Source of the DNA: Bacteroides cellulosilyticus
GTDB taxonomy: Bacteria > Bacteroidota > Bacteroidia > Bacteroidales > Bacteroidaceae
Length of the DNA: 64,000 bases
Assembly (NCBI RefSeq): GCF_020091405.1
Contig: NZ_CP081903.1
Coordinates: 1,612,001-1,676,000 of the forward strand
Direction: 5' to 3'
The translations under genes and the position numbers were made by a program. Shown here in pieces: positions 16,274-25,239 of the stretch. Under the pieces are notes generated by a model. It saw only the letters and a program-made list of their open reading frames with translations. It was not told where the DNA came from and made no database searches. Position 1 is the first letter of the stretch; every line of letters begins with the position of its first letter.

Positions 16274-17785
16274 TTATCTGAATATGCTTTTTTCTTCATC
16301 CAGATAAACAGATGTAATGGAAGAAGCATCCAAAATGCTGTGAAACATGAAACTCGTAGTGACATGTTTCACAGCATTTCTTTTCATAGCTTCTATTTTC
16401 TGAGGAAACAAATTTTCATACTTAACCGAATACCATACAAAAGCTGCCGGATAATGAAGCGGTTCATTATCTTCCGCATGAAGATATTTTTCGTTTTCTC
16501 CCAAAGATTCTCCATGATCGGAAAGATAAATAAGAATAGCTGTTTTATCTCTCAGTTCTTCAATCAGCTGATGCAAAAACCAATCAGTATATATGATAGT
16601 ATTATCATAAGAATTTATAATAGCCTCCCGAGTACTTGAAGAGATATTTTTTGAACGGAGAATAGGAGAGAAAACTTCTTTTTCAAAATGAGAATTATAC
16701 CACCAATGTGAACCTATCGTATGGAGAACAACCAACTTCCGTGGGTTTGAATATTCTAATTCTTTCAAATAAGAAGGCAATAAAGCTCCATCCAGCCATT
16801 TATCAAACATATACACATTCTTTCCCTCATTAGCATATATCAATGTATCGGCTTCATACATAAAATCCGAATAAGTATTTACAGGTTCCTGACTAGCAAG
16901 CCAGGATGTGCGAAAACCAGCCTTTTTGAAGAGAGAAATAAAAGATCGTTCTGTTTGTGCTCTTTTATCATCAATACTGTCTGCTCTTGTCAAGATAACC
17001 GGCAGACTGGTGTGCGTAAAAACCTCTTTAGTATAAACATTGGAGAAGGAACAGATCTGCACATCAGATGTAAGTAAAGGAGTGGTATTTCTTCTATATC
17101 CGTTCAGTTGCAAATGGTCGGCACGTAATGATTCCCCCAATACCACAATTGCAGTTAAAGTATCCACATCACAACGAATATCTTCCTTAAAGTCAATTCG
17201 TGTACCTTGTGTCTGGCGTTGCAACGTATAATCTTTCAATACATAAAAGAAAGAAGCCGGCATACGCCGTGATACGGAACCGGATAATTTTCCCACACCA
17301 TGAAACACAAATAATAAACATAAGGAAGATACTATAAAAAGTTCCCATTTATTTACTTGTATTTTGCTGAAACGCCAATATACAGCAAACAAGGAATACA
17401 GCAAGGCAATCAGAACAAACAGAAACAACTTAAAAGTCATAAAGCCTATTCCGAAACCTGCATCATTTACTACAATCAGATCAATCAGCATCGGAGTTAG
17501 CGTAATATGAAGCGAATAGCGAAAATAAGCAAAAATGCTACTAAGTAACACAATAGCAGGAAAAGAAACACAGAAAACATATCTGTTGACTCCTAACAAA
17601 AGAAATAAGGGAAATGAAGCTAAGGTGATAATCCCCCATTGCAATACAAGTATCAGACAATCAGTAAAACCGGAACAAGGAATATCCAGAAATTCCCATA
17701 TAACAAAGAGAAGTCCGTAACCTATAGTTAAAGACAATATGAACAAAGCATATTTTAGGTCCTTATTGAAAAATATTCCCTTCAT
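16274..17785 (-). CDS. Phosphoethanolamine transferase-like sulfatase-fold enzyme
   Basis: The 503-residue protein has about five membrane helices in its first 185 residues and a periplasmic alkaline-phosphatase/sulfatase-fold domain after that. Motifs typical of EptA/CptA-type lipid A or LPS phosphoethanolamine transferases are visible: VVLGESLRADHLQLNGYRR, the probable nucleophile Thr in FTHTSLP, HTIGSHWWY, YDNTIIYTD and LSDHGESLGE with a following HAED. It most likely transfers phosphoethanolamine from phosphatidylethanolamine to lipid A or LPS; the acceptor is inferred. The open frame extends 29 codons further, but a -7 box at 17809-17802 places the transcript start near 17795, so the start is MKGIFFNKDL. 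Confidence 0.85.
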   Translation of the reverse strand: MKGIFFNKDLKYALFILSLTIGYGLLFVIWEFLDIPCSGFTDCLILVLQWGIITLASFPLFLLLGVNRYVFCVSFPAIVLLSSIFAYFRYSLHITLTPMLIDLIVVNDAGFGIGFMTFKLFLFVLIALLYSLFAVYWRFSKIQVNKWELFIVSSLCLLFVFHGVGKLSGSVSRRMPASFFYVLKDYTLQRQTQGTRIDFKEDIRCDVDTLTAIVVLGESLRADHLQLNGYRRNTTPLLTSDVQICSFSNVYTKEVFTHTSLPVILTRADSIDDKRAQTERSFISLFKKAGFRTSWLASQEPVNTYSDFMYEADTLIYANEGKNVYMFDKWLDGALLPSYLKELEYSNPRKLVVLHTIGSHWWYNSHFEKEVFSPILRSKNISSSTREAIINSYDNTIIYTDWFLHQLIEELRDKTAILIYLSDHGESLGENEKYLHAEDNEPLHYPAAFVWYSVKYENLFPQKIEAMKRNAVKHVTTSFMFHSILDASSITSVYLDEEKSIFR

Positions 17786-17791
17786 CTTTTG

Positions 17792-17809
17792 TACTTTTGC
17801 ACAAATATA
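17792..17809. promoter_or_regulatory. Overlapping divergent promoters
   Basis: On the plus strand TACTTTTG (17792-17799) serves rdgB; on the minus strand TATATTTG (17809-17802) serves the phosphoethanolamine transferase gene. The two -7 boxes lie 2 bp apart, so polymerase could occupy only one promoter at a time. Confidence 0.6.
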
Positions 17810-17833
17810 CAACGATAAATAATACCAATTATT

Positions 17834-18418
17834 ATGAAAAGAAAATTTGTATTTGCCACAAACAATGCACACAAATTGGAGGAAGTTACTGCCATTTTAG
17901 GCAACAGGATAGAACTCCTTAGCCTGAAAGACATTCACTGCCACGTAGACATTCCCGAAACAGCAGATACCTTGGAAGGAAATGCCTTGCTGAAAGCTCA
18001 ATACATTTTTGAAAACTACCAGATGGATTGCTTTGCCGATGACACCGGACTGGAAGTGGAAGCACTGAATGGAGAACCTGGAGTTTATTCTGCCCGCTAT
18101 GCCGGAGACGGACACAATGCAGAAGCAAATATGCTGAAACTCCTGCACAACATGGAAGGAATAGAAAACCGGAAAGCACAATTCCGTACAGTATTTGCCC
18201 TGATTATTGACGGAAAAGAGCACTTGTTCGAGGGTTTTATAAAAGGAGAAATCATTAAAACCAGACGAGGTAATTCGGGTTTCGGATACGATCCGATATT
18301 TGTACCCGAAGGTTACTCGCAAACTTTTGCAGAGATGGGCAATGAATTGAAAAATCAAATAAGCCATCGCGCCATAGCCACAAACAAACTCTGCAAATTC
18401 CTCAATAGCATACAATAA
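17834..18418 (+). CDS. rdgB: Non-canonical purine NTP pyrophosphatase (RdgB/HAM1)
   Basis: The 194-residue cytosolic enzyme hydrolyses dITP, ITP and XTP to the monophosphates, keeping deaminated purines out of nucleic acids. Family motifs are complete: the N-terminal [10 protein letters not shown] (9-18), [14 protein letters not shown] with the catalytic Asp pair D69-D70, SGFGYDPIF (148-156) and ISHRA (176-180). Length is typical. It is transcribed from a promoter that overlaps the one of the divergent gene and is followed by a strong intrinsic terminator. Confidence 0.95.
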   Translation: MKRKFVFATNNAHKLEEVTAILGNRIELLSLKDIHCHVDIPETADTLEGNALLKAQYIFENYQMDCFADDTGLEVEALNGEPGVYSARYAGDGHNAEANMLKLLHNMEGIENRKAQFRTVFALIIDGKEHLFEGFIKGEIIKTRRGNSGFGYDPIFVPEGYSQTFAEMGNELKNQISHRAIATNKLCKFLNSIQ

Positions 18419-18430
18419 ACCCATAAATAT

Positions 18431-18486
18431 AGAGTTATTAGTTTGTAAGTGTGTTGCTTACAAACTAATATAGCTCTGACCTTTTT
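18431..18486 (+). terminator. Intrinsic terminator of rdgB, abutting the next start codon
   Basis: A 14-bp perfect stem (TATTAGTTTGTAAG at 18436-18449, CTTACAAACTAATA at 18457-18470) extends with AGAG/CTCT and is followed by TTTTT at 18482-18486. The T-run ends at the base before the ATG of the next gene, which leaves no ribosome-binding sequence other than the terminator itself. Confidence 0.75.
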
Positions 18487-20517
18487 ATGAGATTTTTATA
18501 TATACTTTTATTCAGCTTATGCATTCTATTGCCCGTTAATGCACAAAACGCAATAGGAGAGTGGCAAACTTACCTTTCTTATCACACCCCCACCCGCAGT
18601 GAAGTCATAGGAAGCAAACTCTTCATACTTGCAAACGGAGATTTGTATGCTTATGATAAAGAAGATACCAGTATACGAACTTATTCAAAATCTTTTTCGC
18701 TAAGCGATACGGAAATATCCTATATTGCTTACCAATCAGCCTATAAGTTATTAGTCATTATTTATTCCAATGCGAATATAGATTTATTAGTGAATGAGGA
18801 AGATATTTATAATCTTCCCGATTATAAAAACAAGAATATGACACAGGACAAGACAGTCAACCATGCTTGTTTTTATAAAGAATACACGTATTTATCCACT
18901 GCCTCGGGTATTCTTTGTATTAATCTGAAAAAGCGGGAAATCAGCAATTATTATCCCTTGAATAAAAACGTTCTGGCATGCAACGTATCGGAGAATTATC
19001 TTTATGCAGCTACTTCCGAAGGATTGTTCGCAGGACTATTAACTGAAAATCTATTAGATATTAACAACTGGAAAAAGGTTTCGGACGATACCTCTGAATT
19101 CCTTTCTAAATACAAGGACATTCCCTTTAAAGAAGAAATACCGGAAAATATAACGCCAAACAGTCCTATACGTAACTATCCATATTATATGAATTTTACC
19201 GGAGAACGATTATTAATAACCGGGGGCGGACATATAGCAAACAGACTGGATCGTCCAGGTACTATCATGACATTTGAAAATAATACCTGGAACAGTTTTC
19301 AGGAAGAGGGTATCAGTGAACAAACCAAACAACGGTATGATGATATCAATTGTATCGTTCAAGATCCTCAGGACAATACTCATCATTTTGCGGCATCAGC
19401 AGGAGAGGGGATTTATGAATTTAAAGATGGGAAGTTTATTAATTGGTACAGTATGCATAATAGTCCGTTGGAAAGTGCACTGCCAAACAGTGATTCAAAA
19501 CATAATTATGTACGCGTAAATGGACTTATCTATGATAAAGATAATAATCTCTGGATGGTAAGTTGCGGTGTTGCTAAAAATCCGGTACAGGTATTAAGAA
19601 AAGATGGAAGCTGGGTAAGTCTTCATTATCCGGAAGCCATGGAAAGAAGTAATTTCGGACGGACTATCTTTGATAAAAGAGGTTGGCTGTGGGCTACTTC
19701 TTCACGTATAGAATCAGGAGGATTATTCTGCTTGAATTATAACGGCACTATTGCAGATACTTCGGACGACCAACACAGGTTCATTACCCGGTTCACTAAC
19801 CAAGATGGAACCCTTTTAGAACAACTGGCGGTTTATTGCATTGCCGAAGATAAAGAGGGAGCTATCTGGATAGGTACTAACAAAGGTCCTTTGATACTGA
19901 ATAACCCTTCTCGTTACTTTAATGATAACTTCTATTGTACACAAATTAAAGTTCCGCGCAATGATGACAGCGGCTTGGCTGATTTCTTATTGGTGAACGA
20001 AGCGATTAATGCCATTGCAATAGATGGTGCCAACAGAAAGTGGATAGGTACGGCGTCCAATGGAATTTACCTGATAAGTGCGGATGGAATGGAAACGATT
20101 CATCACTTTACGGAAGAAAACAGTCCGCTGCTTTCCAATAGCATCGTATCTATTGCCATACATCCCCGTACCGGTGAAGTCTTCATCGGAACAAGCAAGG
20201 GACTCGTTTCTTATCAAAGTGACGCTACAGAGGCTGAAAACAGCTTTAAAGAGAGTAATGTACGTGCTTATCCTAATCCGGTACGTCCGGACTACAGCGG
20301 AGTGATTACTATTACGGGAATGGTTTACGACAGTGATGTGAAGATTGTAGATACTGCCGGATATCTTATTTACCAAGGTACTTCCCTGGGAGGGCAATTC
20401 ACCTGGGACGGAAGAAACAAACAAGGTAGGAGAGTGGCCACAGGAATATATATGGTGCTTGCCGCAGACAGTGAAGGAAAAGAGGGGATTGTTACGAAAA
20501 TTGCATTTATAAGATGA
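18487..20517 (+). CDS. PorZ-like secreted beta-propeller protein
   Basis: The 676-residue protein has a signal peptide (MRFLYILLFSLCILLPVNAQ), two large beta-propeller-like regions made of repeats with the W-x-G/W-A-T pattern (GWLWATSS, AIWIGTNKGP, RKWIGTASNGIY, VFIGTSKGL), and a C-terminal domain (YPNPVRP, then TWDGRNKQGRRVATGIYMV) of the FlgD/type IX sorting-domain style. This architecture matches PorZ, which in Porphyromonas helps attach type IX cargo to A-LPS. No other type IX gene is in the window, so the role here is open. The start is fixed by the signal peptide; the gene begins right at the end of the upstream terminator. Confidence 0.75.
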   Translation: MRFLYILLFSLCILLPVNAQNAIGEWQTYLSYHTPTRSEVIGSKLFILANGDLYAYDKEDTSIRTYSKSFSLSDTEISYIAYQSAYKLLVIIYSNANIDLLVNEEDIYNLPDYKNKNMTQDKTVNHACFYKEYTYLSTASGILCINLKKREISNYYPLNKNVLACNVSENYLYAATSEGLFAGLLTENLLDINNWKKVSDDTSEFLSKYKDIPFKEEIPENITPNSPIRNYPYYMNFTGERLLITGGGHIANRLDRPGTIMTFENNTWNSFQEEGISEQTKQRYDDINCIVQDPQDNTHHFAASAGEGIYEFKDGKFINWYSMHNSPLESALPNSDSKHNYVRVNGLIYDKDNNLWMVSCGVAKNPVQVLRKDGSWVSLHYPEAMERSNFGRTIFDKRGWLWATSSRIESGGLFCLNYNGTIADTSDDQHRFITRFTNQDGTLLEQLAVYCIAEDKEGAIWIGTNKGPLILNNPSRYFNDNFYCTQIKVPRNDDSGLADFLLVNEAINAIAIDGANRKWIGTASNGIYLISADGMETIHHFTEENSPLLSNSIVSIAIHPRTGEVFIGTSKGLVSYQSDATEAENSFKESNVRAYPNPVRPDYSGVITITGMVYDSDVKIVDTAGYLIYQGTSLGGQFTWDGRNKQGRRVATGIYMVLAADSEGKEGIVTKIAFIR

Positions 20518-20540
20518 TAGGAGATTATTCTCCTATCATC
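20513..20540. terminator. Bidirectional terminator between convergent genes
   Basis: A perfect 12-bp stem with a 4-nt loop (GATGATAGGAGA, TTAT, TCTCCTATCATC) overlaps the stop codon of the PorZ-like gene. It lies between two convergent genes. Confidence 0.65.
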
Positions 20541-20547
20541 TTTAACA

Positions 20548-21477
20548 TTACTCTACAAACTGTCCTGAAGATATATTCACTTTAATAGTATATGTTTTCA
20601 TTGGAGCATCTATGGATGAAATTATAATTTCATACTGCCATATATTGCCATTATTTCCAACATATTTTATATATTTACTATCATTATTTAATGACGTAAT
20701 ATTCAAGTATTTCTCTATTTTAGAAATATGTATTTCCCATATATTCTTACCTTCCTTAAAATTTATTCTCAATATTGAATTGGATGAAATACAAATAGCC
20801 TCTTCTAATGAAACTGGAAAAGCTCCTCCTTTATAACTGAAAGTTTCTGGAGTAGAATGATCTTTTGGTATACTATATTGTAAATTTCCATCCGTAGAAT
20901 AACATTTATCTTTTACGAATATATTATCTCCATACCACTTCATTATAAAAATCCCATTAGATGTATTATATAAACGTTTAGATAATAATACACCATTAGA
21001 AACAAAATTTAGATAAGAAGAATAATCTGGATTTATATTACCAATATTTATATTACCAGTAGTACAATAAAAAAATAGAATGAACCCATTATTGGTTTTC
21101 AAAAACTTCGTAGGAATAAATCGTTCACATTTGAAAATTTTACCTGTATTATTTGTTTGAGTAGTATCAAAAGCCTTTGAATCAACCCATTCTACTATCT
21201 TATTATAATCTTCATCAAAGCATGCGTACCATAGCTTGTCGTTCTTTAGTCCCATAAATCCAACCAAAGAGTCTTCATTATCAATAGCTTTCATATAATA
21301 ATAAGTCAGATATTCAATATTTGAAGAGTAATTTCCAAAATATTTTTTATATACTTCATCTACTTCAGATGAATCATCATTATCATATATAAATTCAGTA
21401 TCATCACTTTTTGTACATGCTATAAAAAAGGATGTTACCACCATATTTATTAGTATAAAATATAAATATTTTTTCAT
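20548..21477 (-). CDS. Uncharacterised AT-rich lipoprotein
   Basis: The product of about 309 residues opens MKKYLYFILINMVVTSFF, with a lipobox IAC and the acylated Cys at position 21, so it should be a lipoprotein. Asp and Glu after the Cys (CTKSDDTEFIYDNDDSSE) are the kind of residues that favour surface export in Bacteroidetes. The rest is rich in Asn, Tyr, Ile and Lys with no family I recognise; it may be a beta-rich fold. The DNA is markedly more AT-rich than its neighbours, which hints at acquisition by transfer. The frame can be extended two codons to a TTG, but ATG at 21477 is preferred. Confidence 0.7.
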   Translation of the reverse strand: MKKYLYFILINMVVTSFFIACTKSDDTEFIYDNDDSSEVDEVYKKYFGNYSSNIEYLTYYYMKAIDNEDSLVGFMGLKNDKLWYACFDEDYNKIVEWVDSKAFDTTQTNNTGKIFKCERFIPTKFLKTNNGFILFFYCTTGNINIGNINPDYSSYLNFVSNGVLLSKRLYNTSNGIFIMKWYGDNIFVKDKCYSTDGNLQYSIPKDHSTPETFSYKGGAFPVSLEEAICISSNSILRINFKEGKNIWEIHISKIEKYLNITSLNNDSKYIKYVGNNGNIWQYEIIISSIDAPMKTYTIKVNISSGQFVE

Positions 21478-21553
21478 ATTCAATAATATGTATTAATTAT
21501 TTATCGGTAAAAATTACCTCATCTTAAACCGTTTTAAATAAATGAGCTTACTC

Positions 21554-22492
21554 TTATAATCCCAACTTTGCCGAAATCTCCAGCATCCTCTTGATAGGCT
21601 TCACTGCTTTCTCAGCTATTTCAGGATCTACTGTTATTTCCGGAGATTCGTCTTTCAAGCAATTATAAAGCTTTTCCAGCGTATTTAATCTCATGAAGCT
21701 ACATTCATTACAGGCACAGGTGCTATCGTTAGGAGGGGCCGGAATAAACGTTGTTTGCGGACATTTCTTCTGCATCTCATGAAGGATGCCCGATTCGGTA
21801 GCAACAATATACTCTTTCTCGGGATGATTCACTGCATACTTCAACAATGCTGCCGTTGAACCTACCACATCAGCCAACTTCAGAACTACACTCTTACATT
21901 CGGGATGTGCCAAAACCACTGCATCGGGATGCTGCGCCTTTAATTCAACAATCTTTTCAACCGAGAATTGTTCGTGTACATGGCATGCGCCGTCCCATAA
22001 TAACATATTGCGCCCCGTGATAGAGTTAATATAATTCCCCAGGTTTCTGTCAGGACCAAAGATTATTTTCTCATCTTTGGGGAAACTTTCCACGATCTGC
22101 TTCGCATTGGTAGAAGTTACCACAACATCTGTCACTGCTTTCACGGCAGCTGTCGTATTTACGTAAGATATCACCGTATATCCGGGATGCTCTTTGACAA
22201 ACTGACTGAACTTGTCCGCCGGACAACTGTCTGCCAACGAACAACCGGCTGCCATATCAGGAACCAGCACTTTCTTATTCGGACAAAGCACCTTGGCCGT
22301 TTCACCCATAAAGTGAACACCGCACATCACAATGATATCCGCTTCCGTTTTGGCTGCCCATTGAGCCAATGCCAGACTATCGCCGACGTAATCGGCTATA
22401 TCCTGTATTTCCCCCTTCTGGTAATAGTGCCCCAGAATAATCGCGTTCTTCTCCTTTTTAAGTTGCTTGATAGCTTCTATGAGATTATTCAT
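21554..22492 (-). CDS. nadA: Quinolinate synthase A
   Basis: The 312-residue [4Fe-4S] enzyme condenses iminoaspartate with dihydroxyacetone phosphate to quinolinate, a step of NAD synthesis. Visible motifs are GHYYQKGEIQDIADYVGDSL, FMGETAK, GC84SLADSC, WDGAC170HVHE, HPEC199K and CACNEC (259-264) followed by FMRLNTLEKL; C84, C170 and one Cys of the last cluster are the probable cluster ligands. The open frame extends 25 codons upstream, but that segment (MSTLLTAYHHHQ) is not family-like, so MNNLIEAIKQ is taken as the start. No nadB or nadC is adjacent. A possible promoter (TAACTTTG, minus strand at 22715-22708) would give a leader of about 210 nt. Confidence 0.95.
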   Translation of the reverse strand: MNNLIEAIKQLKKEKNAIILGHYYQKGEIQDIADYVGDSLALAQWAAKTEADIIVMCGVHFMGETAKVLCPNKKVLVPDMAAGCSLADSCPADKFSQFVKEHPGYTVISYVNTTAAVKAVTDVVVTSTNAKQIVESFPKDEKIIFGPDRNLGNYINSITGRNMLLWDGACHVHEQFSVEKIVELKAQHPDAVVLAHPECKSVVLKLADVVGSTAALLKYAVNHPEKEYIVATESGILHEMQKKCPQTTFIPAPPNDSTCACNECSFMRLNTLEKLYNCLKDESPEITVDPEIAEKAVKPIKRMLEISAKLGL

Positions 22493-22922
22493 AATTATAT
22501 TTTTTATTTCTCTTTCTAATTTAAAAATCCTTTGATGGTGATGATAGGCTGTTAATAGTGTCGACAAGTAAATACGATTTTTCTTGCCTATGAAGTTATT
22601 AGTATGAGATAAAACTTTATTCGTACGTTATCAACGGGCAAATAAAAGGTATATCTCTTGATAATAAGCCATCTATAAAACTCTTTCAACACCTTGTTGA
22701 TAAAGTGCAAAGTTAATAACTTTATAGTTATAAACCGGTGTAATAGGGCTGAAAAATGTGTTTATATAACCTCGGAAAGTTTCTCTTAACTTTTTTGGAA
22801 TGTTCATTCTGGTGGGTGCATATACGTTATTTTGAATATTGCAAGAATTATTTTTGAATTTCTTTCCCTACTCTTTTGACAGCTTTTCAACGGTTATTAA
22901 CAGGGATGTGAACGGAAAGAAG
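22493..22922. other. Intergenic region with DnaA-box-like words
   Basis: The gap between divergent nadA and the TrmH-type gene is AT-rich and holds TTATCAACG (22628-22636), TGTTGATAA (22695-22703) and TTATTAACA (22894-22902). A further TGTTGATAA lies at 23508-23516 and a weaker ATATCAACA at 23669-23677. The first two resemble DnaA boxes. No gene or strong terminator is seen. It may be no more than a promoter region for both genes. Confidence 0.3.
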
Positions 22923-22930
22923 TATCTTTG
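22923..22930 (+). promoter_or_regulatory. -7 promoter box of the TrmH-type gene
   Basis: TATCTTTG matches TAnnTTTG and lies 45 bp before the start codon at 22975. Confidence 0.6.
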
Positions 22931-22974
22931 CAAATCAATCTATTAATAAAAGTCATTTAAAGAGTATAGCTGTC

Positions 22975-23502
22975 ATGCGTAAACTGAAAATAACAGAACT
23001 GAATCGTATTAGTATAGAGGAGTTTAAGGAAGCTGAGAAGCTGCCCTTGGTGGTGGTATTGGATAATATCCGCAGTCTTCATAACATTGGTTCTGTATTT
23101 CGTACTTCGGATGCTTTCCGGGTGGAATGTATCTATCTGTGTGGCATTACAGCTACTCCGCCCCATCCTGAAATGCATAAAACAGCTTTAGGTGCTGAAT
23201 TCACTGTCGACTGGAAGTATGTTGATAACTGTGTTGAAGCTGTTGATAACCTTAAAAAGGAAGGATATACTGTTTATTCCGTAGAGCAGGCGGAAGGTAG
23301 TATCATGCTGGATGAGCTGTCTTTAGACCGTACTAAGAAGTATGCGGTAGTTATGGGAAATGAGGTGAAAGGAGTTCAGCAGGAGGTTATTGACCATTCC
23401 GATGGATGTATTGAGATACCCCAATATGGTACGAAACACTCATTGAACGTATCTGTAACTGCCGGTATCGTTATCTGGGATTTATTCAAGAAACTGAAAT
23501 AA
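22975..23502 (+). CDS. TrmH/SpoU family RNA 2'-O-methyltransferase
   Basis: The 175-residue protein is a minimal SPOUT methyltransferase with the three SpoU motifs: VVLDNIRSLHNIGSVFRTSD near residue 28, AVVMGNEVKGV near residue 123, and IPQYGTKHSLNVSVTAGIV near residue 148, which together form the knot that binds S-adenosylmethionine. It should methylate a ribose in tRNA or rRNA; the target base is not predictable from sequence alone. There is no N-terminal substrate-binding extension of the RlmB type. It is divergent from nadA and has its own -7 box. Confidence 0.92.
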   Translation: MRKLKITELNRISIEEFKEAEKLPLVVVLDNIRSLHNIGSVFRTSDAFRVECIYLCGITATPPHPEMHKTALGAEFTVDWKYVDNCVEAVDNLKKEGYTVYSVEQAEGSIMLDELSLDRTKKYAVVMGNEVKGVQQEVIDHSDGCIEIPQYGTKHSLNVSVTAGIVIWDLFKKLK

Positions 23503-23691
23503 CAAGGTGTTGATAAATTGTTTGAACAGGGTTCAAACAGTGGTTATTATGTCCTTATCAATAGAGAAATGAACAATGGTTCATAGTAGTTTTCAACATA
23601 GATAAGTGATTGAAATACATGGTTTTCTATAATGACTACTTTTCATTACTAACAGTGTTCTTAACATCATATCAACAGGAGGGTTCAAACT

Positions 23692-24516
23692 ATGAAAAAG
23701 GTTTTATTAATTCTTTTATTCTGTATTTTCCATAGCTGGAATGGTAAAGCGCAAGCGGACTTTTATTCGTTGCAATCATTGGGCGACAGGTATATTTATG
23801 ACTCTGAATATTTTGATGATTCACGTGAACTGCAAGTATACCGGAGTGGGGTAGATGCTACTTTGAAGAGTGATTCATTGTTGACTATCTATGTATTCGA
23901 TGCTCAATATCCGCCTACTTTCAATTTGTTTTGTTCTACCTTTGAATTGTTGTATCCGGGTGTTCCCTGTATAATCGTTGGTATTTCGAATCCTAACAGG
24001 CAGAGTGAATTAACTCCTCCTTATACGGATGAAGAATCGGTAAAGGGGTATGATGATCCTGGGAAGGCGGATTCTTTATTGTTATCTCTGGAAAAAGAAA
24101 TTATTCCTTTTATAAAGAGCAGATATAATACGGGTTCGCGGAATATACTGGTAGGACATTCGTTAGGCGGTACGTTTGTGACGTATGCTTTACTTAGCAA
24201 CCCCGGTTTGTTTCAATGTATTCTGTCTGTATCTCCTAACTATATGTATAGCAGGAAGATGATGATTGATAAACTTTCAGAATTTACTAAAGAGTACAAA
24301 GGGGATAATCAACTTTATATGTATCTGGCAAGCGGGAAGAAGGATAAAATAGAAGAGTTATTTAAGCCTACCACAGAGGAGGCAATAAAGATTTTATCCG
24401 CTTGTCCGAAGATTGTTTTGAACTATGATTCTTTGAATATAGAAAAACACAGTCATACGATCTTTGAAGGTTATTACAGGGGGCTGTTGGGATTGAAAAA
24501 TTACATAAATAAGTAG
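23692..24516 (+). CDS. Secreted alpha/beta-hydrolase of the esterase D type
   Basis: The 274-residue protein has a signal peptide (about residues 1-20, ending NGKAQA) and an esterase D/putative esterase fold. The nucleophile elbow GHSLGG places Ser157, and His255 in KHSHTIFEG is the likely catalytic His. Related Bacteroides proteins are annotated as enterochelin or feruloyl esterase-like, but nothing here shows the substrate. It is probably periplasmic. The gene is isolated: 190 bp after the TrmH-type gene and convergent with the DUF4294 gene 15 bp downstream. Confidence 0.85.
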   Translation: MKKVLLILLFCIFHSWNGKAQADFYSLQSLGDRYIYDSEYFDDSRELQVYRSGVDATLKSDSLLTIYVFDAQYPPTFNLFCSTFELLYPGVPCIIVGISNPNRQSELTPPYTDEESVKGYDDPGKADSLLLSLEKEIIPFIKSRYNTGSRNILVGHSLGGTFVTYALLSNPGLFQCILSVSPNYMYSRKMMIDKLSEFTKEYKGDNQLYMYLASGKKDKIEELFKPTTEEAIKILSACPKIVLNYDSLNIEKHSHTIFEGYYRGLLGLKNYINK

Positions 24517-24531
24517 TAGGATATTTCTATT

Positions 24532-25131
24532 TTAAAGCTGTCCGCTTTCTACCAGCAGAATAACCCGTTCGGTAAGCGCATCATCTCCTGTGGGATCATA
24601 TTGCTTTTTCAGACTGGCACCGAACAGTGCGGCGAAAGTCTGATAGAAACCTGCTTTAAAAGGTCCCATGAAGGCTTTTACCAGTTCGTAACCCGTGGAA
24701 TTGGTTTGGCGATCCACTAACTTGATTAATAACTTTCCTTGAGAGAAAGAAAGCTTTTTCATGCGTGGAGTATATTGTTCTTTCAGGCTTTTTTCTACTG
24801 CTTTCATGTGTTTCTGACGGCTCTTCTCATCAGGCAAAGTCATCATATATTCGTAAGTTTCAATAACTGCACGGTTGATTTCTTTGGAGATAGGCAATAC
24901 CTTCTTTACGTTATATACCAGTCGGTTATATTCATTCAACTGTTTCTTGTTCTTGAATTTGAGAGGTTTGAAGATATAAACGGTGGGTATCTTTATATAC
25001 GGGATAGTGTCTCCTTCGTAAACGCACATAGGAACCAAGTATCCTTCGGTTTTCGTTTCCTGTGCCTGGCATAAGGAAGTCCCGAACAGAAGGAAGACTA
25101 CGATGATGAATATGTTCAGTCGTGCGTTCAT
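24532..25131 (-). CDS. DUF4294 family exported protein
   Basis: The 199-residue protein has a signal peptide (MNARLNIFIIVVFLLFGTSLCQAQ) and a helical, Lys-rich domain with the DUF4294 features YEGDTIPYIKIPTVYIF at the N-terminus, RLVYNVKKVLPISKE, and a late KLLIKLVDRQTNSTGYELVK segment. The family is restricted to Bacteroidetes and has no known function. It is divergent from the HHH/outer-membrane gene, with a short shared upstream region. Confidence 0.85.
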   Translation of the reverse strand: MNARLNIFIIVVFLLFGTSLCQAQETKTEGYLVPMCVYEGDTIPYIKIPTVYIFKPLKFKNKKQLNEYNRLVYNVKKVLPISKEINRAVIETYEYMMTLPDEKSRQKHMKAVEKSLKEQYTPRMKKLSFSQGKLLIKLVDRQTNSTGYELVKAFMGPFKAGFYQTFAALFGASLKKQYDPTGDDALTERVILLVESGQL

Positions 25132-25155
25132 GCCACAAAATTAAGTGTTTATCTT

Positions 25156-25163
25156 TATATTTG
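25156..25163 (+). promoter_or_regulatory. -7 promoter box of the HHH/outer-membrane gene
   Basis: TATATTTG lies 77 bp before the chosen start at 25240 and about 41 bp before the alternative start at 25204, so it does not decide between them. Confidence 0.5.
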
Positions 25164-25239
25164 GTCTGATTGTCGATGTTTTCCTTGTCGTGTTAACTTA
25201 TTTATGGTAATTTCGCGACAATTAAACTTATTTACACGA

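Noticed and set aside
25131..25145. -7 box TAATTTTG directly before the DUF4294 gene
   Set aside because: It lies only about 5 bp before the start codon, which would make the mRNA leaderless; I treat it as chance.
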